A DNA stretch of 64,000 bases from Macropodus opercularis (lineage: Eukaryota > Chordata > Actinopteri > Anabantiformes > Osphronemidae), in the NCBI GenBank assembly GCA_030770545.1, contig CM061091.1:5215501-5279500 (forward strand). The letters run 5' to 3'. Below are positions 1-13,869 of this stretch, in pieces. The notes below the pieces were generated by a model. That model made no database searches and was not told the origin of the DNA. It was given only the letters and a program-made list of their open reading frames with translations. Made by a program: the position numbers and the translations under genes. How positions within the stretch are numbered: the first letter of the stretch is position 1; every line of letters begins with the position of its first letter.

Positions 1-959
1 ACAACAGCTGCATACTGCTACCAAGACATTTGGCAGCGTGAACGTGTGCATGCTGAACACTGATCCCAATTCTGTGTGTGGCGTGTCTCAGCCCGGGGAT
101 TTGTTGGAGCAGACGGGTGGGGAACAGGCTAGATGTCAGATGGATACAGTGAGTGTGAAGTCATACAGTGGCTGAACACAGGTTTCCGGCAGAGATGTTC
201 TCACCATGCGTGTGCTCGTACGCCCGGTGGCTGAAACACACACAGAAGGGTGAGTCACAGCCGCTATCCCAAGATCAAACACTTCAAGTGGGCTCTGTGT
301 TTACCATCAGGCCTGATGTTTTTATCAGGGTTGTAATCCTCTGCTGTGGCTCAAAGAGGAAACAGTGATATGAACAGTGAGAAGGTCTCAAACCTCTGCA
401 GTCCTGAGTCACTTTTACTTCTTAAATGTGTCTCACAGACGGTGGCCTAAAATGGGGAATCTTTGTTTATCTTTATCTAATCTTCCCAGATTATTTTGTT
501 GGATCTGTACTGAAAGTGCAAATATGCTAATATACTATTTAGTAATGAATCATTTTATTTGCTATATGCAGCTGTTAATATATATTCATGTTAAAATATA
601 TTTATTTATTATTTATTACACCTTTAAATCAATGTGAATGTTTTAAACAAGATTTTTTGAGTTTGAAGGCAAGAAATACAGGATGTAATTGTACCTACAA
701 CTATATTAACACGTGTCACTGTGTGCGGTATTTTAAAGGTCTGTAGATTAACATCAATTGATTAGCTTGTGGGCAGCAGAGGCAGCGGCGTCATACACAT
801 CAGCAGTATATCCGCAGTGACAGGATGACAGGTCTGCACATACACACACTGAGCCCCTCTCACCCACTGGCTGCTGCCATATCCCCCGAGCTGCTATCTG
901 TCTGCCACTTGTATGAAGGATAAAAAGACAGGATGTGGGGTGGGGTGGGGGGGCTCAAG

Positions 960-1160
960 CCTATGACTGAATGCACCATCAATGGGCTTATTTTCATTAC
1001 AGCCAAACAAATGTGTCACCCCAATCATCACACGGCTGATTTTATCCTTCTGTTACTGTAGCTCCACAAGCATTTCCTTTTGTTAGCGCTCGCTCCTGAT
1101 AATCCCGCGCTGACAAAGGGGCCATGTGCCGCCGCAGAGTTCCATGACCAAAAATGTAAA
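960..1160. promoter_or_regulatory. Candidate cis-regulatory block (weak)
   Basis: About 200 bp of balanced, non-repetitive sequence. Near 1098 it has a TAATCCC core (K50 homeodomain type), followed by an ACAAAGG sequence compatible with HMG-box factors and a CpG-containing tail. It stands out from the AT-rich flanks. Motif content alone is weak evidence and no conservation test was possible. Confidence 0.18.
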
Positions 1161-3830
1161 ACTAGTCGTTTCCACTTACATAGTTTCTGAGTGAAATCAT
1201 ACATAATAAAAGAGGGCTGGTAAGCACTTTGATTGTTTGGTAGTTCCTATAATCCCATATGCTGCGATAACAGGTATTTAGAGGTAAACACTGTTTATGC
1301 AGACTGTACGAATACAGTGTTTATTTAAAAAACATTTATTTATTTCCTGAAATATTCTTAAAAGGTAACCATCCGCGTTTTGTTTTTATAAAGAGTTAGA
1401 GGATATGTTATTGCTCCAGGTAAAAATCTTGTGTGTTGTATAGTTATCACATGGTTTATAGATTAATTGAGCAGCATGAGTGTCAGTTACAGAGGCACAC
1501 AGCTCTCAGTGGGACGGGGCCTAAGTGCTCTCAGCTGGGCCTTCTAAACCTGAGAAACTCCTTTATTCCACCCTCCACTTGCAGACTGACTCCAGCTTTA
1601 CTGGGCTCCCTCATCGTAAATGGGACTGGGTATCTTTTTCCTCAGACGCTGTCTCCGCTCCACCAGCCTCGACGTGAGTGAGGCTCGGTGTGACCTTACC
1701 AGGTAGAAACAGCATTAATGCTGGTGCGAAACACACGTAGCTGCAGGCCTGCTGCCGTCGATATGGCTGCTAACGTCTAATGTCTGCTGGGCATGATTAG
1801 AAATATCACAGCACATCATATATTGAAATGAAAATACAAGACAGTGGATTGGGCAGAAAATTAAAAAAAAAGTTTTAATGTGGTGATCATTTCATAATGA
1901 CATTGTCAGTGTATTACATCAGTGTATTCAGTGATCATTTTCAAATTACGTGATTTGAAACATAACATATCGTAACATTTGTCTTTTTAATCTCTTCACA
2001 TCGGATGTCCTTATGATGAAGGGTTGTGTTATTGCAGCACAGACATCCATGTCTCACTTTTGGAATAGATGTAAAACTAAGTAAGAAGGAGTATTTTTTT
2101 CTGTTATCCCAATGAATTATATTTAAATTAATTAGTCAATACTTTTGTCCAAGATTCAGAAGTTTACTAAATAGATCACATGAAAGTTCAGTGATACTGT
2201 GAAAATTCCTCAGGATCCACAAATCCTGCTGTTATATGGTTTATTTACAAATTCAATCATCTGACTGTGACCTTTTATTCTATTAACCATTATAATTGTG
2301 TCCTGTTTTGCTTGGTTCCTGCTTGTTGCATCCATTCTGTACTTTACCGATTTTCAGTAGTTAGATCAAACATCATCGATCGTAGCAAAAGTGACTGAGG
2401 AAAGGCTCGGAGAGAGAAATTGACCCTGGACACCCGCTGAAGCTGAGAAATTCAGTGTCACACCCCCAGTGGCTTCCGTCGCAGCAGGTGCTTCTCCTCA
2501 CAGCTGTAACTGAGCTCCAGTGACACAAAGTGATATGATACTGTTGTGCATCAATAATTGGACACGAGCGCATATGTTTAATGATGATAGTTTTGTATGA
2601 GCGCCGTTAAGCAGTGCATAATGCACACTGTCACTCGCCTGTCTTGCCAGAAGATTGACTGCAGATGAGATTAAACTGTAGAATATTTTCAAAGCTTGAT
2701 GTGTAAGGATGTGAAGCCCAGCTGAAATATTCGGGGTCATCCATCACCTGCATGTGTGACTCGTGGTCTACAGCGTTATCCTTTTGAAGAAGATATCAAG
2801 TGAACACTGCTCTGTGGTGTCCAGCAGACTGAGGCGTCTCTTTCTCACCAGCAGTTATGCCTGTGACTTACCAGTTTGGCCTCTTCCCTGACTTAAACAC
2901 ACCTCTAGTCTGCCTGGGAATAAAGCTCTCTTCACACTTTGTCTGAGCTCCACACTGTGATTTTTTTTTTTTTTTTTAAGTTAAGAAATGACAGTTTTAA
3001 TTTGTTGTTCAAAACAGAAGCATCAATCTGAGAGACAATGAGCAAAAACACTTCCATTAGTGTGTGAGGCTGCACTGACGCCGCGATAAAAGCTTCAACA
3101 CAAACAGCCACAAGAATGTGCTTCTATTAACAGGAGAAAACACACAAGTGTCACACACTGAAAGCGAACGCCGTAGTCTGCTAAATCACCATTTAAATAA
3201 GTTGTCATGGCAAATCAACAGAAACCTCATCATATGTACTATATCACTAATGAAAATGCTTCAGTCCCATGAGTAAATAAAGTAGGAAGACAACAACTCT
3301 TAATTTAATAGATGTTGTTTTTTCAATTTTAAGGTATTTCTCATACCTATCTACTAAATGTTTAACAGCTGTAATAAATGAACAACAAATAAATTATGGC
3401 ATGTTATTAGATATAAACTTTAACAAATATATGATGTGTGTGTATGATCCTAAAACATTAATGATGACTTCAACCCCTGTATTTTACTTGTTTTTACATT
3501 GTGTATCTCAAATGTATATCTTATTTCTATACTGCAGTACTGCTTTAGGTAAAGTGCTTTTATTCTTGTCTCGTCTGACTTGGATGCTTATTTACTTTAT
3601 ATATACAGTATTTGTTTATGCATAATTGGCTTGATTGTAGTTCATTCTTGTGAGGATCTTTAAACATCTCGGGGCCATGTTTGAAATATGTTTCCTCACT
3701 TTTACCTGCTATCGACTGCTTGGTTTTTGGTTTATTTGCTGTCTTGCTGCTTTACATTTCACTTAAAAATATGAAGGTGTGCATTTCTGTGTGCCCAGTG
3801 TTTACAAGAATTTTTAAAAACAATGTTTTT

Positions 3831-3863
3831 AAAAAACTGACAAATTGTATTTGTCAGTTTTTT
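3831..3863. repeat. Perfect 15-bp inverted repeat with 3-nt loop
   Basis: The left arm AAAAAACTGACAAAT (3831-3845) is followed by TGT and the exact reverse complement (3849-3863). A second near-palindrome, TTTAAAAACAATGTTTTTAAA, lies immediately upstream, so the whole stretch is palindrome-rich. It may be the remnant of a miniature inverted-repeat element or simply a hairpin. No terminal inverted repeats of a known transposon family were recognised. Confidence 0.85.
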
Positions 3864-5879
3864 CACACTTTGCAGTACTGAACAACAACCAGTGCAGGAC
3901 TCCCTCAGTTCACCTGTATTCCTATGCCCAACACTTCTCTCCATTCCCAGGTAAACGCTTAATGTACTTATTTGAACAGATAAACTACATTTGTTCTGGA
4001 CTTAAAGTATCCAGATCTCTGGTTACAGCTAATACAATACAAACAAAAAACTTTCAGCGTTAACTGACTTCTATCCATTCAGGTTTACTTTGGCCCAGGT
4101 TTTAAAATTCAAATCCACCTTTCTTCTCTTTAGCCTCCTGTCACCACTTATCGCTTCAGGGACACCGTGATTTATCGACAAGGTAAACAGCTTATGAATG
4201 AAGCCTAAGCTTTAGTTATACAGTTTACAACATTTGAGTAACCACAGGAGGTTTATGTACACACACTTTCTCAAGGCTACTGTTAGGAGAGCGAATGAGG
4301 TTGCCAGCCTCATCTCATGTTGAGGGAAATTCCTCAATGTCTTAATTGTAAGCCTATAAGATTAATTCTGCGTGCACAATTGCTTGTGTAAACGTTTCAG
4401 GGTGACACTGAGACATTTTTAAACAAGTTTCAAGCAGCGTGAAGACTGATGGGGATTGTTTATGCCAGTACCTGCAGCTTTTTCTGCGTCGCGCTCTTGT
4501 CCTGAGGCTGCTTTGGGCCATTTGAGAGTAAAAAAAAAAAGGAAATTAGAGGAAGGGCAAAATAAAGTGCACAAGGAAAACGTAATGGCTATTTGTGCCA
4601 TTTCCTGTTATGAGCTGATTATTGGCCAATTCAAAGCTTTTTGCAATCTTACCCATGCTTTCAAGTTGTACAGCAAACATGGTGTCAACTTCCAAGCTAA
4701 AAATTATTTTTCTTCTGCATGTTACTCACATTCAGTAGAAATTTTAGCAGTTTTGTATTTCTCAATAACTCTAATGCATCAAAGCATTGGTTGAATATTT
4801 CTAGCTCTCTTTTCTCTCCTTGGCTTCAATAGAGGAGCAGATTTAAGGAGCAATCTGTGTATGTTTTAGTGCCCACACTGAGGCAGAGGCTGCTACTGGC
4901 TAATGATTGACCAGTTAGTGTTGTTTCCATGTCCTCATGGGAAATCGGTCTCAGACTGACAGGCAACATGGTCAGAAGCAGAGAAAGCTTTAAGTGTTTA
5001 AGTACAAAAGCATAGTTTCTGTTTGTTGTGGTGAGAATTATGCAAAATTCGTATTCAATATTTACACTATATACGTATAAGAAATATTAGTTGGCGTTTT
5101 TACAGTTAAAGATTTGAACACATTTGGAGTCGGGTTTTTGTCTCAAAAAAGCAAAGACAGACGCTCTTTTAGGTTTGTGACTGTATGTCTCCGGGTGTCT
5201 GCTAATGTGTGAATCGGGTGCTATTTTGCACCAATCCCTGCTGACACAGTATCTGCTCACAGGCGTCACCGAATTCTTGCACATATTTAAACACAGCTAT
5301 TGTAAAAATGGCCCTCTTCCTGTTGTTGGTTTGTGGAGACTTGATTTTATTCAAGCCTCAGGAAGCAGAATAATTTCAATGCAGATGTTTTTCACTGTAA
5401 ACAGGCGTCGCAATCGGGGGGGAGCTAGAGGATGAAAGCGGGCGTCAGGGAGAGTGAGGAGTGTTTTTCCTGAGGTGGAAACCATACTGAAATATTTTGC
5501 TGTAGTTGTGGTGGAGTCACTTGAATTCTAATTAAAATTTGACCTTTCTCCAAGTAAATTAATAATTATTTAAAAAACAAATGAAAAAAGACAAGACATC
5601 AAGTAAATCCTAACAAAAATGTTGCATTAAGGTGTAGTCTGTGCAAAACACGTCAACCCTTTACCTTGAAATCTTAAATACTCACAGCAGATGACACCAG
5701 TGCAAGAACATAAAACATTAAAAAGTGCATCATACATCACGTGGAAGACGGTAGCTGGCAAACGGGTTGGTGGCGGCTCATGACGTGAAAAGTATGCAGG
5801 CTTGTTGAAAGTTAAACTCGAATCCAAGGCCATTTTTATGTGCTGAGGTGTTATAGTTAAATCAACAGGCACTAACCGA

Positions 5880-6620
5880 TACGTTCTGGCCTAGTGCAAA
5901 CAGAGCAGCAGACCGGTGTGATTAATGAGCTGGCGTGATGTAACCACGAGGGGAATAGGTTAGTGCACCTGGTCGTTTACACAGTTTTTCATTCATTTGG
6001 AAAAATGCTGCATTGAGAGAGCGACTGGTCAAAGAAAACGTTTCAAACCAACCACTACTTGGAATTATAATTTTTTAAATAGCCAAATGATTGCGTTTCT
6101 GCTAATGTTGGCACTGCCTCCTCAATAAATGTCAATCTTTTAGACAGATATATGGCGAATAGGTCACGGCCTGCTGGTGTGGCACATGCACACACAAACA
6201 CACGTGGATAGCTGTGGGACACAAACATCCCTGTATGATCCCTATGTCCTGTGACATTTTGCCTCCTGCAGTGAAGATGCATGGTGTTAAACTGGCAGCT
6301 AATATCACATATTGCTTTTCTTTTGTCTTTATAAGTGGTCATCAAAAGGTCAAGGAGGTGATGTGAAGTTGTAAAATGGCCTGAGCAGAGCTGACCTATG
6401 GCTGCCTGAGCATTCCTAATGCAATAGTGAGGCCCGCGGGCCTGGCCTGCCAATACTGGGCTGATTATAACGAATCAGGTCCCTCTTAACACAATAATGT
6501 GATCAATTTCTCATTCCACTGAATAAATAACATGGCAGATAGGGAGCTCTGAGCGACCTGCCGTTAACCCCGCGCCTCATTATTCATATCAGTTCTTGAA
6601 AAAGGACCAAGAAGGAGGGA
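5880..6620. promoter_or_regulatory. Candidate conserved non-coding element
   Basis: Non-repetitive block with several homeodomain cores (ATTAAT at 5921-5926, AATAAT near 6493, TTATTCAT near 6581). It also holds the 12-bp palindrome GGCCCGCGGGCC at 6431-6442, unusual in this CpG-poor desert. The composition resembles developmental enhancers around sall-type genes. This is inference: alignment to other vertebrates is needed. Confidence 0.3.
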
Positions 6621-6889
6621 AAGGAAGAAACAGGTCAATTTGAGCTAATTATTGGTTGGATGGAGTTGACCTGCTAAATGCTATGACTGGATGAATGTCC
6701 TGCGACTGTTTTATGACATCTGCTGTAAGTGGGGCCAGTAAAACTGTGAACCTACTTTTCTTTCCTCTGGGATTTAAAAGGGGTGACAGATGCTTTACTG
6801 CTCCCCAGTTAGCAGTAGCAGAAGCCCACACATGCAAGGACGGCAGAGTAACACAATAGGCGCAGTCCGACTGCTTTCTCCCTGCTGGG

Positions 6890-7040
6890 CGCTTGTTCCG
6901 TCCTGCTATTGGTTAACATGAGGACACTTGGTAAAACCCGTGGTTCGCCAGGTTCACAACGAAGTGGTGACACCAGCGCTGCTAATGGCATCATAATTAG
7001 CCCTGTCTGCCCTGCATCATACATAAGAGAGTCCTCCTCT
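6890..7040. promoter_or_regulatory. Candidate cis-regulatory block
   Basis: About 150 bp containing an inverted CCAAT box (CTATTGG, 6906-6912) overlapping GTTAAC (6912-6917, HNF1-like half sites) and TAATTA (6994-6999). No simple repeat or coding signal. Called on motif clustering only. Confidence 0.22.
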
Positions 7041-10000
7041 GACACGTTTGAGCTCCATAAATCTGGATGCTTCTACGTTTACCTCAGACGGGCGGTTACC
7101 CTTCAATCTTTGTTCCGGCCTTAGTAATAGAGCTGGGTCTGAGCAGGCCGGATTTCTCTGCGTTGTAACCAGAGGCCCTTCACATCTGTGCCGTGGCCCA
7201 TGTGGGGGCATACGACACTCTAGGTTGAAGCTTTGAGCTTTACACGATACTCAGTCGAGCTCGACCGGGAGGATGTGACACGGTCATCGTTCTTCATTTA
7301 TTTACCCGTGGCTTCTTTTTTTTCGTTTTCTTTTTTTTGTCGAAGTCCTACTCTCAGCGTTGTGTGCGCTTCACCTGACACCCAATATCTAGACCTATTG
7401 CTTTCATCTGCTCAAGTATTGGTCTTCACTTATCTCACTCTCATCATCTAACTTTAATCAAGTAAATGGATGCATTTAAATGTTGCTAATTTCACTTTGG
7501 TAATTGCCTGTGTTTAATTAGGTTTGATCAAAACAACATTTGAAGTAATTTGAAGTTACCGGTGCAAAGTTCCCCAAAGTCAGTGCACATCTATAAAAAC
7601 CTAGACAAGAAAAAAAAACAGTAGACGTGATGAATTGTATTTTGTTGCATGGAGCCAGAGGTTTTCACAGGTTTACACCAGATTTGCTCTTGCATTTTAT
7701 TTATCTGTGTTGTGTTGCTGCTCCATTCTGGATGAAATCGGGCCAGATGTCACAATTCTGCTGTTCTGTTTTGTCGAGCTCTGTGCAGTAGATCCTCCTT
7801 GTCTCTCTGCTCTTTCACAAACCTGATGGCTTTAGCATCTGTCCACATGGCTGAATCTCTCCATATCTATCTCAACCCCTCGCTTTCATTCTCCACTTTC
7901 CTCTGCTGCTTTATCTGCATGGCTGTGCTGCATGTTAAAGGCCCGAATGACGACACTGTGGGCCCCGTACACTTTTATTTAAGCCTTTACAGTTCCTGGG
8001 AGCATATCGGTGGGGGCTCAGTTCCACATGAGAGGACTTCCTCCTCACCAGGCACTGTTTAAAGAAGAGCAACAGGTGGCTGCTGGCAGAGGGAACCTGA
8101 GGCTAAGTGGATGTCAAAGTGGAACTGCGGCTGAATCACGGCTATTTATTTGACCCTCCTCACATCTGCACTCTTCCCCTCTGAGAAGGAAGCGACGGGA
8201 GGGGAAACGGGCAGAGGGTTGTTTTTTTTTGGTTGTTTTTTTTTTTCAAAACCTCTTCACAAGTTAATGCAGGGCTAGAGGATGTGTATGGCTGTAGGCG
8301 AACAGGAGAAATAGTACATGGTATTAATTATAGTCCTTTGTTCTTCTGCTTCTGCTAAGTGTAGAAACAACAATGTCTTAAATATATATCTGAACATTTA
8401 TTAAAGTAAAATGTTATTCAGTTTTCATTTGCTTTTCTCTTTAACCTGCATTCACACGCGGCTTTCAGAGAGAACACCCGGCCGAGGGCCTTCCCAGAGT
8501 TATTGGCTGTGAAACAAGAACAGTGGCCAGATCTGAAGAATCCCTGCGTGTCTTTCCTGTTGGCCTCAGTGTTTCCATGCCGTTATCTCTCCAGCTGATA
8601 ATGCGGAGCTGCAGGCGCTTTTTCTCAGGACCCACAGCACACTGCCACACATTCTGGTGGCGTGACACAGACCTCCACCGCAGAGCACGCTGCCAAGCTG
8701 AGGCCCATAGCTGGTACACGTAGTGGCGAAGGTCTCTGCCAGGCTGTCTGCTCTTACTGATATCTGAGGATGTGTACACATGGGGCACCCGGTTCAGTCT
8801 GTGCTACTACTGCTATTACTGCTTACTTCAGAAGGGATTTTCAGCTCTGGCTGTATTTGGTGCAGCGATCAAAATAGTTTTCACCACTGTTCTGCTAAAA
8901 ACAATGGTGATTGCTACATTTTCCTGTTTACCATGGTAACCAATACATATCTGCACAACACATCTTGGACCAATAACACTGCTTGGTTGTTTTAAATTAC
9001 TTTGCTGAAAACAGCTCTTGTTAAATATGTAAGACATTACAGAGCAGTGCGTATGTCCTGTAACATTTGCATATTATAAATATTTAAAAATTTTAATATT
9101 GTGCTTCTGACCTATAATTGCAATGTGAAAAAAGTCTGTGTGTGTGTGTTTCTCATATAATAATAATTAAAAGTCTTTTGTTCTAACTTTTACAACTCAT
9201 GCTGTACTTAAAGTAAGATAAAAATAGACCAAATGTTGTACTCCAGGGCCTGATTTATTTGCTGTTTTTTAAAAATGATAATGATACGCTATGACTATTT
9301 AATTGCTGAATTAAAAGTGTTGATCATTGTTGAATCATTCTGTACAGCTACAGTCCACTGCTTTCCTCTGTGTCTGTAACTAAGTGGGAGGTAGCGCCCA
9401 GACTGAGCCACAGTAAAGTTTATTAAACACATCAGCTGGTTTGCAGTAGACCATTACTGAAATGCTATATTCCAGCAATGAGAGATCAACAAATAGGCCT
9501 GGGAAATAACAAGCAAGGGGACTTTGGTCTTTTAAACCAGTGAGCATTATGCAAACTTTGAAGAAGGAATTTATTAAATCTCTTACTACAACTGAGGGGC
9601 TCTATATATAACTTCGCCAGGCACTTCGGACAACTATTTGCTGTGGTTTCCAATTGGCTCTGAGAGCAGTCTGGAGGCTGCGAGGCAAACTTCTGGAGTC
9701 CCCGGTTCCTAAAATGAAACAGCTGCAGAATGTGACACGCTGAGAGCGCTGGGACGAAGGGAGGAGGAGTTTTCATGAATGAAGTCGGTGGAGAGAGGAA
9801 GAGAGCTCAAGGCTGAACACTACTACGTAGGTGTGTCATTAAAAGGGTTTTTTTTGGGGGGGGGGTACAAAGTATGGGTGTGGACTGAGACACGGGTCAT
9901 ATAAGTTCAGTTTAATTCATAATATGAGAGGGGAAACAGTGTTGTTGTTTACACTGGCTCAGGGTGCACAGCAACCCACTGTGTAATTTGTAGTGTAGTT

Positions 10001-11275
10001 TGCGTAGATCTGCCCCCAGGGAGCCGTGAGAGGCAGCCCTACGTCGGCTAGTCCCTCCACTGCCAGAGCCATGCGCGTCACAGCACTGCACAGACAGCTG
10101 AGGCCAGAGGACCGTGCAAAAAGAACATAAAAGTCCCAAATTGAAATTAAACTTCACTTCAGAGACTGACTTTAGATGAACCTCCAAAGCTATCTAGCAG
10201 CCCTCTTACGCTTCGTGCCAGAGCAATATCTGTATAATTAATAACCACAGGAAGAAAGAGAGAGAAATCCACACTGCCAAGCCAAACCAGAGCCATGTGT
10301 ATGACGGTATGGAACGCACATTGTTTGGATTGGTAAGACAAAAAATGCACTATAAAACACTTTCTGCTGAATCTGTGGAAAATTGCGGAGAGAAACAACA
10401 CGCTCTCTGCGTCTACCTGTCCAATCAGCAAGGCCAGGCTGGGTGGGGATGGCATCCAGCTGCTGTTAAAGCGTGAGTCACAAAACCAACGCAACTTGGT
10501 GCGGCAGCCTGTCAGGGTCCGGTCTACTCGCTCTGTTTCACTTATATAGGACATTTTCTTGCAGGCAATAGTCCAAGCTTAAGAACAGTCAAATTAACTT
10601 TTCACTGAAAAAGGATGTGAGCAATACAATGTCACATCTTTCACTTATCCTGCACCACATTTGCTTTTTTGGATTTTATCCACCCAAAGTATTATATTCT
10701 AATTAAATTCTTCCAACTGAGCCACAGGCTTTCAAGCTATTTTCGTACCTTCTGATTACTGTAAATACGCCACTTACTTCTGAGATAGACCCGAATTTGG
10801 CTTAGCTTAATAACGCAGGTTTTCAGTAATGGTTACATCTGCATGGCATATGCCAACAGTATCTTACAGTGGTGTGAATGCATAGCTTACATTTTTAGGA
10901 TGGGTGGTCTCAGTGGTATTTTAAACCATTATTTTATTAACCCTGGCATTCTTTGCATCCTGCTCGATCCCCTCTTCTCCCTAATTCCTGTTTTAAAAGC
11001 GTCTTGTTTTTTGTCTACATCTGTATTTCTTGCTGATTTTAATTATTTTAACATGTAAACAATCACAACACAGCTTAAAAGCCACCCTTCACGTTCACTA
11101 AGCTCTGTATAAACTCCCTCGGTCCAGGAGTGTTGTTGTGCAGAGACATGTGCTGGCGTGTGGCTATCTGTCTCACACCCTTCCTCGAGCTCTGCTGATC
11201 AATATGGTGAGCCAGTGGTCATCATCACTCACTGGGAACTGACACGCACAAGTGCATGTGCATGTACACTGACAT

Positions 11276-11291
11276 ACACACACACACACAC
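11276..11291. repeat. CA microsatellite, short
   Basis: An ACAC run of about eight dinucleotides, inside a wider CA-rich stretch (11240-11310) of interrupted CA/TG units. Typical of fish intergenic DNA. Confidence 0.9.
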
Positions 11292-11899
11292 TGACACCCA
11301 TACACACATACCATGATCTTTTAAACCTCTGTATCTTCTAGAGTGAGCAATAGGACATAACCTATAGAGCACATAATCCATGTGGCTTTGATTAATGGAT
11401 TTAACATCCATTTTCAGACCCGTACAATGACCCTGTATGAATTTTATCAGCATACAGTGACAAATGGGGCTTCTGTTCTCTGCTAAAAGCCTTCATTGTT
11501 TGTGTGACTAAGAGTCATGCAGATGTCACCGCCTTGACCAGGCTTCCCAGAATGACTTGTTTAGAAAATATAAATGTAACTGGTTGTAGTATGACATCAT
11601 TGTCTCAATCTTATAGACGCTTATTTTGTTAGCAGATAATTGGTATAAATGTATGACTTGATACGACTTTGCCAGAGAATAATATTCAGCTCTGTTTAAT
11701 TTTGAGTAGGGCTGTGTAATGGTGTCTGTCATTGTACTGTATGAAATAAAACATATGACATATTTTCCATGAAGCGCGTGTGTTCTTTTAGTTGGTGCTG
11801 TGTCAGCATTCATTTGGAAAGTTCATTTTATGCTCGGCTATGTCTTTACTGTTACTATATCCAGAGCCTCTTGACTGTAATATCAGTAGGCTATGAACC

Positions 11900-12300
11900 A
11901 CTGATCAGGATGGCATGACCGCTGCGGGATCTGGGTGCCTTGCCACTGAATAATGCAGCTTTTTCCTCTAAGGCCCTGTATACTTTGGGCCCTGACACTG
12001 AAGATGCCCTCTCATCTCATCTCTCACCGACACATGGAAATGTTCTCCGCGCAAGCGTTTACATCACCCCGAGAGGCTCAATGATGAGGTTTTTACAATG
12101 GTAAATGGCCCGGCCTAAGTGGCGAGCGTCTCCCTCTGAGCATGTCTCCTCACTGTCCTCCTAATGACTCAGAAAATATGCATGACACTCCATTTATGGG
12201 CAGTAAAAACAGACATCCAGCCTCATGCTAACAGACTGTGAAGAGCATCATAAAAGCTGTGTCCGTCATATTCACTTACAGCAGAGTGCAGTCTGGCAGC
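11900..12300. promoter_or_regulatory. Candidate conserved non-coding element
   Basis: Balanced-composition block with an AP-1/MAF-like ATGACTCAG (about 12164-12172), CATTTATGGGC near 12191, and scattered CpGs in CCCCGAGAGG and GGCGAGCGTC contexts. It has no simple repeats and no plausible open frame with homology. Inferred from composition only. Confidence 0.25.
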
Positions 12301-12699
12301 TCTACTGGCTGTCATAACATCCAGGAGGACTGTCGCTGAACTCCACCGCACACCCTCTGCCCGTCACAAGCCGCCTAACATGAAGTAGAACAGCAGGCAC
12401 ACCCACCCTTGCTACACAGGATGACAAGAACTAGCAGTCCTGCACATAGGAAGTGACATAAACAAGCAGGCCCCAGAGAGGAGGGCCATCAGCGGCGATG
12501 ATGAGCGACTCTCTGGATGCTCCTTGACACGTGTGGCTGCAGCGTTGAGGGGGTGAAGCGGGCGGAGTCGTGAAGGCGGGTGTTGCGGGGGCACGCGGCA
12601 GAACTGTGCACACGACTGCATTATCCGGCTGATTTAGTTATGACAGCTGGTGCCCAAGAGGAAGGCAGCAGTGGGGGATAGGATCGCCCAGGCTGCAGA

Positions 12700-13330
12700 C
12701 AAATGATGATGAAGAGATCACTTTAAAGAACAATCTCCATAATATTTCATGCTCGCTCGGCAGCTCCCAGGCAGCCCAGGCTGCAAGGCTAACTGCTCTA
12801 TCAATTGATTTGATTCACTGCCTAAGCTACTCCTCGCACATAGTATTTCAAATAAATGACACAGCAGATAGGCATGATATCTACATCAATATTAACCCTG
12901 AAAAGAACTAATGGATGCCGGCTGCAATTTGCGCTATATCCTGAGTAATGCATGGGAGGCATAAGCCAGGTGATGGAGGAGCTATAACTCAGGCTTTTCC
13001 TGTCTCCCCCCATAAGCACAAGAGGATACAATTTGACCTACACCCACCCCACCCAACACAAATATACAAAGTACATCTTTCTTCCTCCCTAGGCAACCAT
13101 TTGTTTTTATATTTATAAAGCACATTATGGCAGACCAGGCTAAACTAAACCATCTTTCAGGCTCGTGGAACACAAAGGCAGTTTATCAGATAAATCACCC
13201 TTGACCAGTTAGCTATTAGAGCAGCCAGGAAGTGGAGCCCAGGCACGTATGGCGCTTATAATGATAGCATAGTTGCCTTTTATTAATGCGTGGACATGAT
13301 GCATGCTTCTATGTTGCAGTGGTTTAACAT
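12700..13330. promoter_or_regulatory. Candidate conserved non-coding element
   Basis: About 600 bp with overlapping ATCAATTGATTTGAT sites near 12799, AATATT/TAAT cores, and a second dense patch at 13200-13330 containing TTATAATGAT and TTTATTAATGCG. The quality and absence of repeats resemble ancient enhancers. Conservation has not been tested. Confidence 0.3.
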
Positions 13331-13837
13331 GGCTCAGCACTCTTTAACCTGATCCCACTTACTAACCGGGTTTATTATGAATTCAGATCAGGTACAAGGA
13401 TAGATAAGCTGAATATTCCTGATAAAAAGATCCCAGTGGTTTTCCATACGAGGCTGTGACTTTAAAGCAGAGATGTAGAGAATGTACGGGTGTTTAAGGA
13501 TTTGGTTTGAGTTTGGGTAAAATCCTCGTACATGAACTTTAATGTCGGTTTTAGTTTGTTAGTTTGGTAATTTGTTTAGCATCTAATAGCAGCTAATACA
13601 GTCGAGTAAAGTAATTATTACTCTAAATAGAGACTTTTTTAAGTAGCACACACTGTATGTTGCACCTTAAAACACCTTTTCGTCGCTCATGTGTTTTATT
13701 CATTGCTCTAAGATATATTTAGGTGGCAACACTTGTGTAAAGGGGATGCCAGGACATTCATTAGTTGGATGATGTTCACTGAGTAGCTACTGATCACTCC
13801 GGTCCCTGATATCTGACCCCTGCCCTAGAAAGACGAG

Positions 13838-13869
13838 ACACACACACACACACCCCCACACACACACAC
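13838..13869. repeat. Interrupted CA microsatellite
   Basis: Two ACAC tracts separated by CCCCC, together about 32 bp. A simple sequence repeat with no evident function. Confidence 0.9.

Larger units (their letters stand above)
1..5860. other. Intergenic desert, segment 1
   Basis: No supportable gene. Short open frames on both strands (all under about 115 codons) have no recognisable domain, no splice-site context and no codon bias. The segment is AT-rich around 480-720 and 3220-3640. It holds a POU-like octamer ATGCTAAT at about 524-531, a T17 run at 2961-2977, and a perfect hairpin at 3831-3863 (listed separately). By known vertebrate synteny the sequence left of position 1 should lead toward sall1, but nothing from sall1 is visible here. 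Confidence 0.7.
5861..9830. other. Intergenic desert, segment 2
   Basis: No supportable gene. The 107-codon minus-strand frame at 8465-8788 and the 132-codon frame at 6055-6453 have no recognisable domain and overlap other open frames on the opposite strand, as expected by chance. Two enhancer-like blocks are listed separately. Poly-T tracts lie at 8221-8247. The rest is unremarkable. Confidence 0.65.

Noticed and set aside
1..5860. Exons of sall1
   Set aside because: Synteny predicts sall1 nearby, but no C2H2 zinc-finger coding sequence is present in the window.
8465..8788. Overlapping 107-codon (minus) and 66-codon (plus) frames
   Set aside because: Mutually overlapping frames on opposite strands without homology; most likely chance in a locally GC-rich patch.
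9366..9418. Possible second tRNA-SINE head (TGTGGCTCAGTCTGGG on minus strand)
   Set aside because: A-box-like start only; no B box or SINE body follows.
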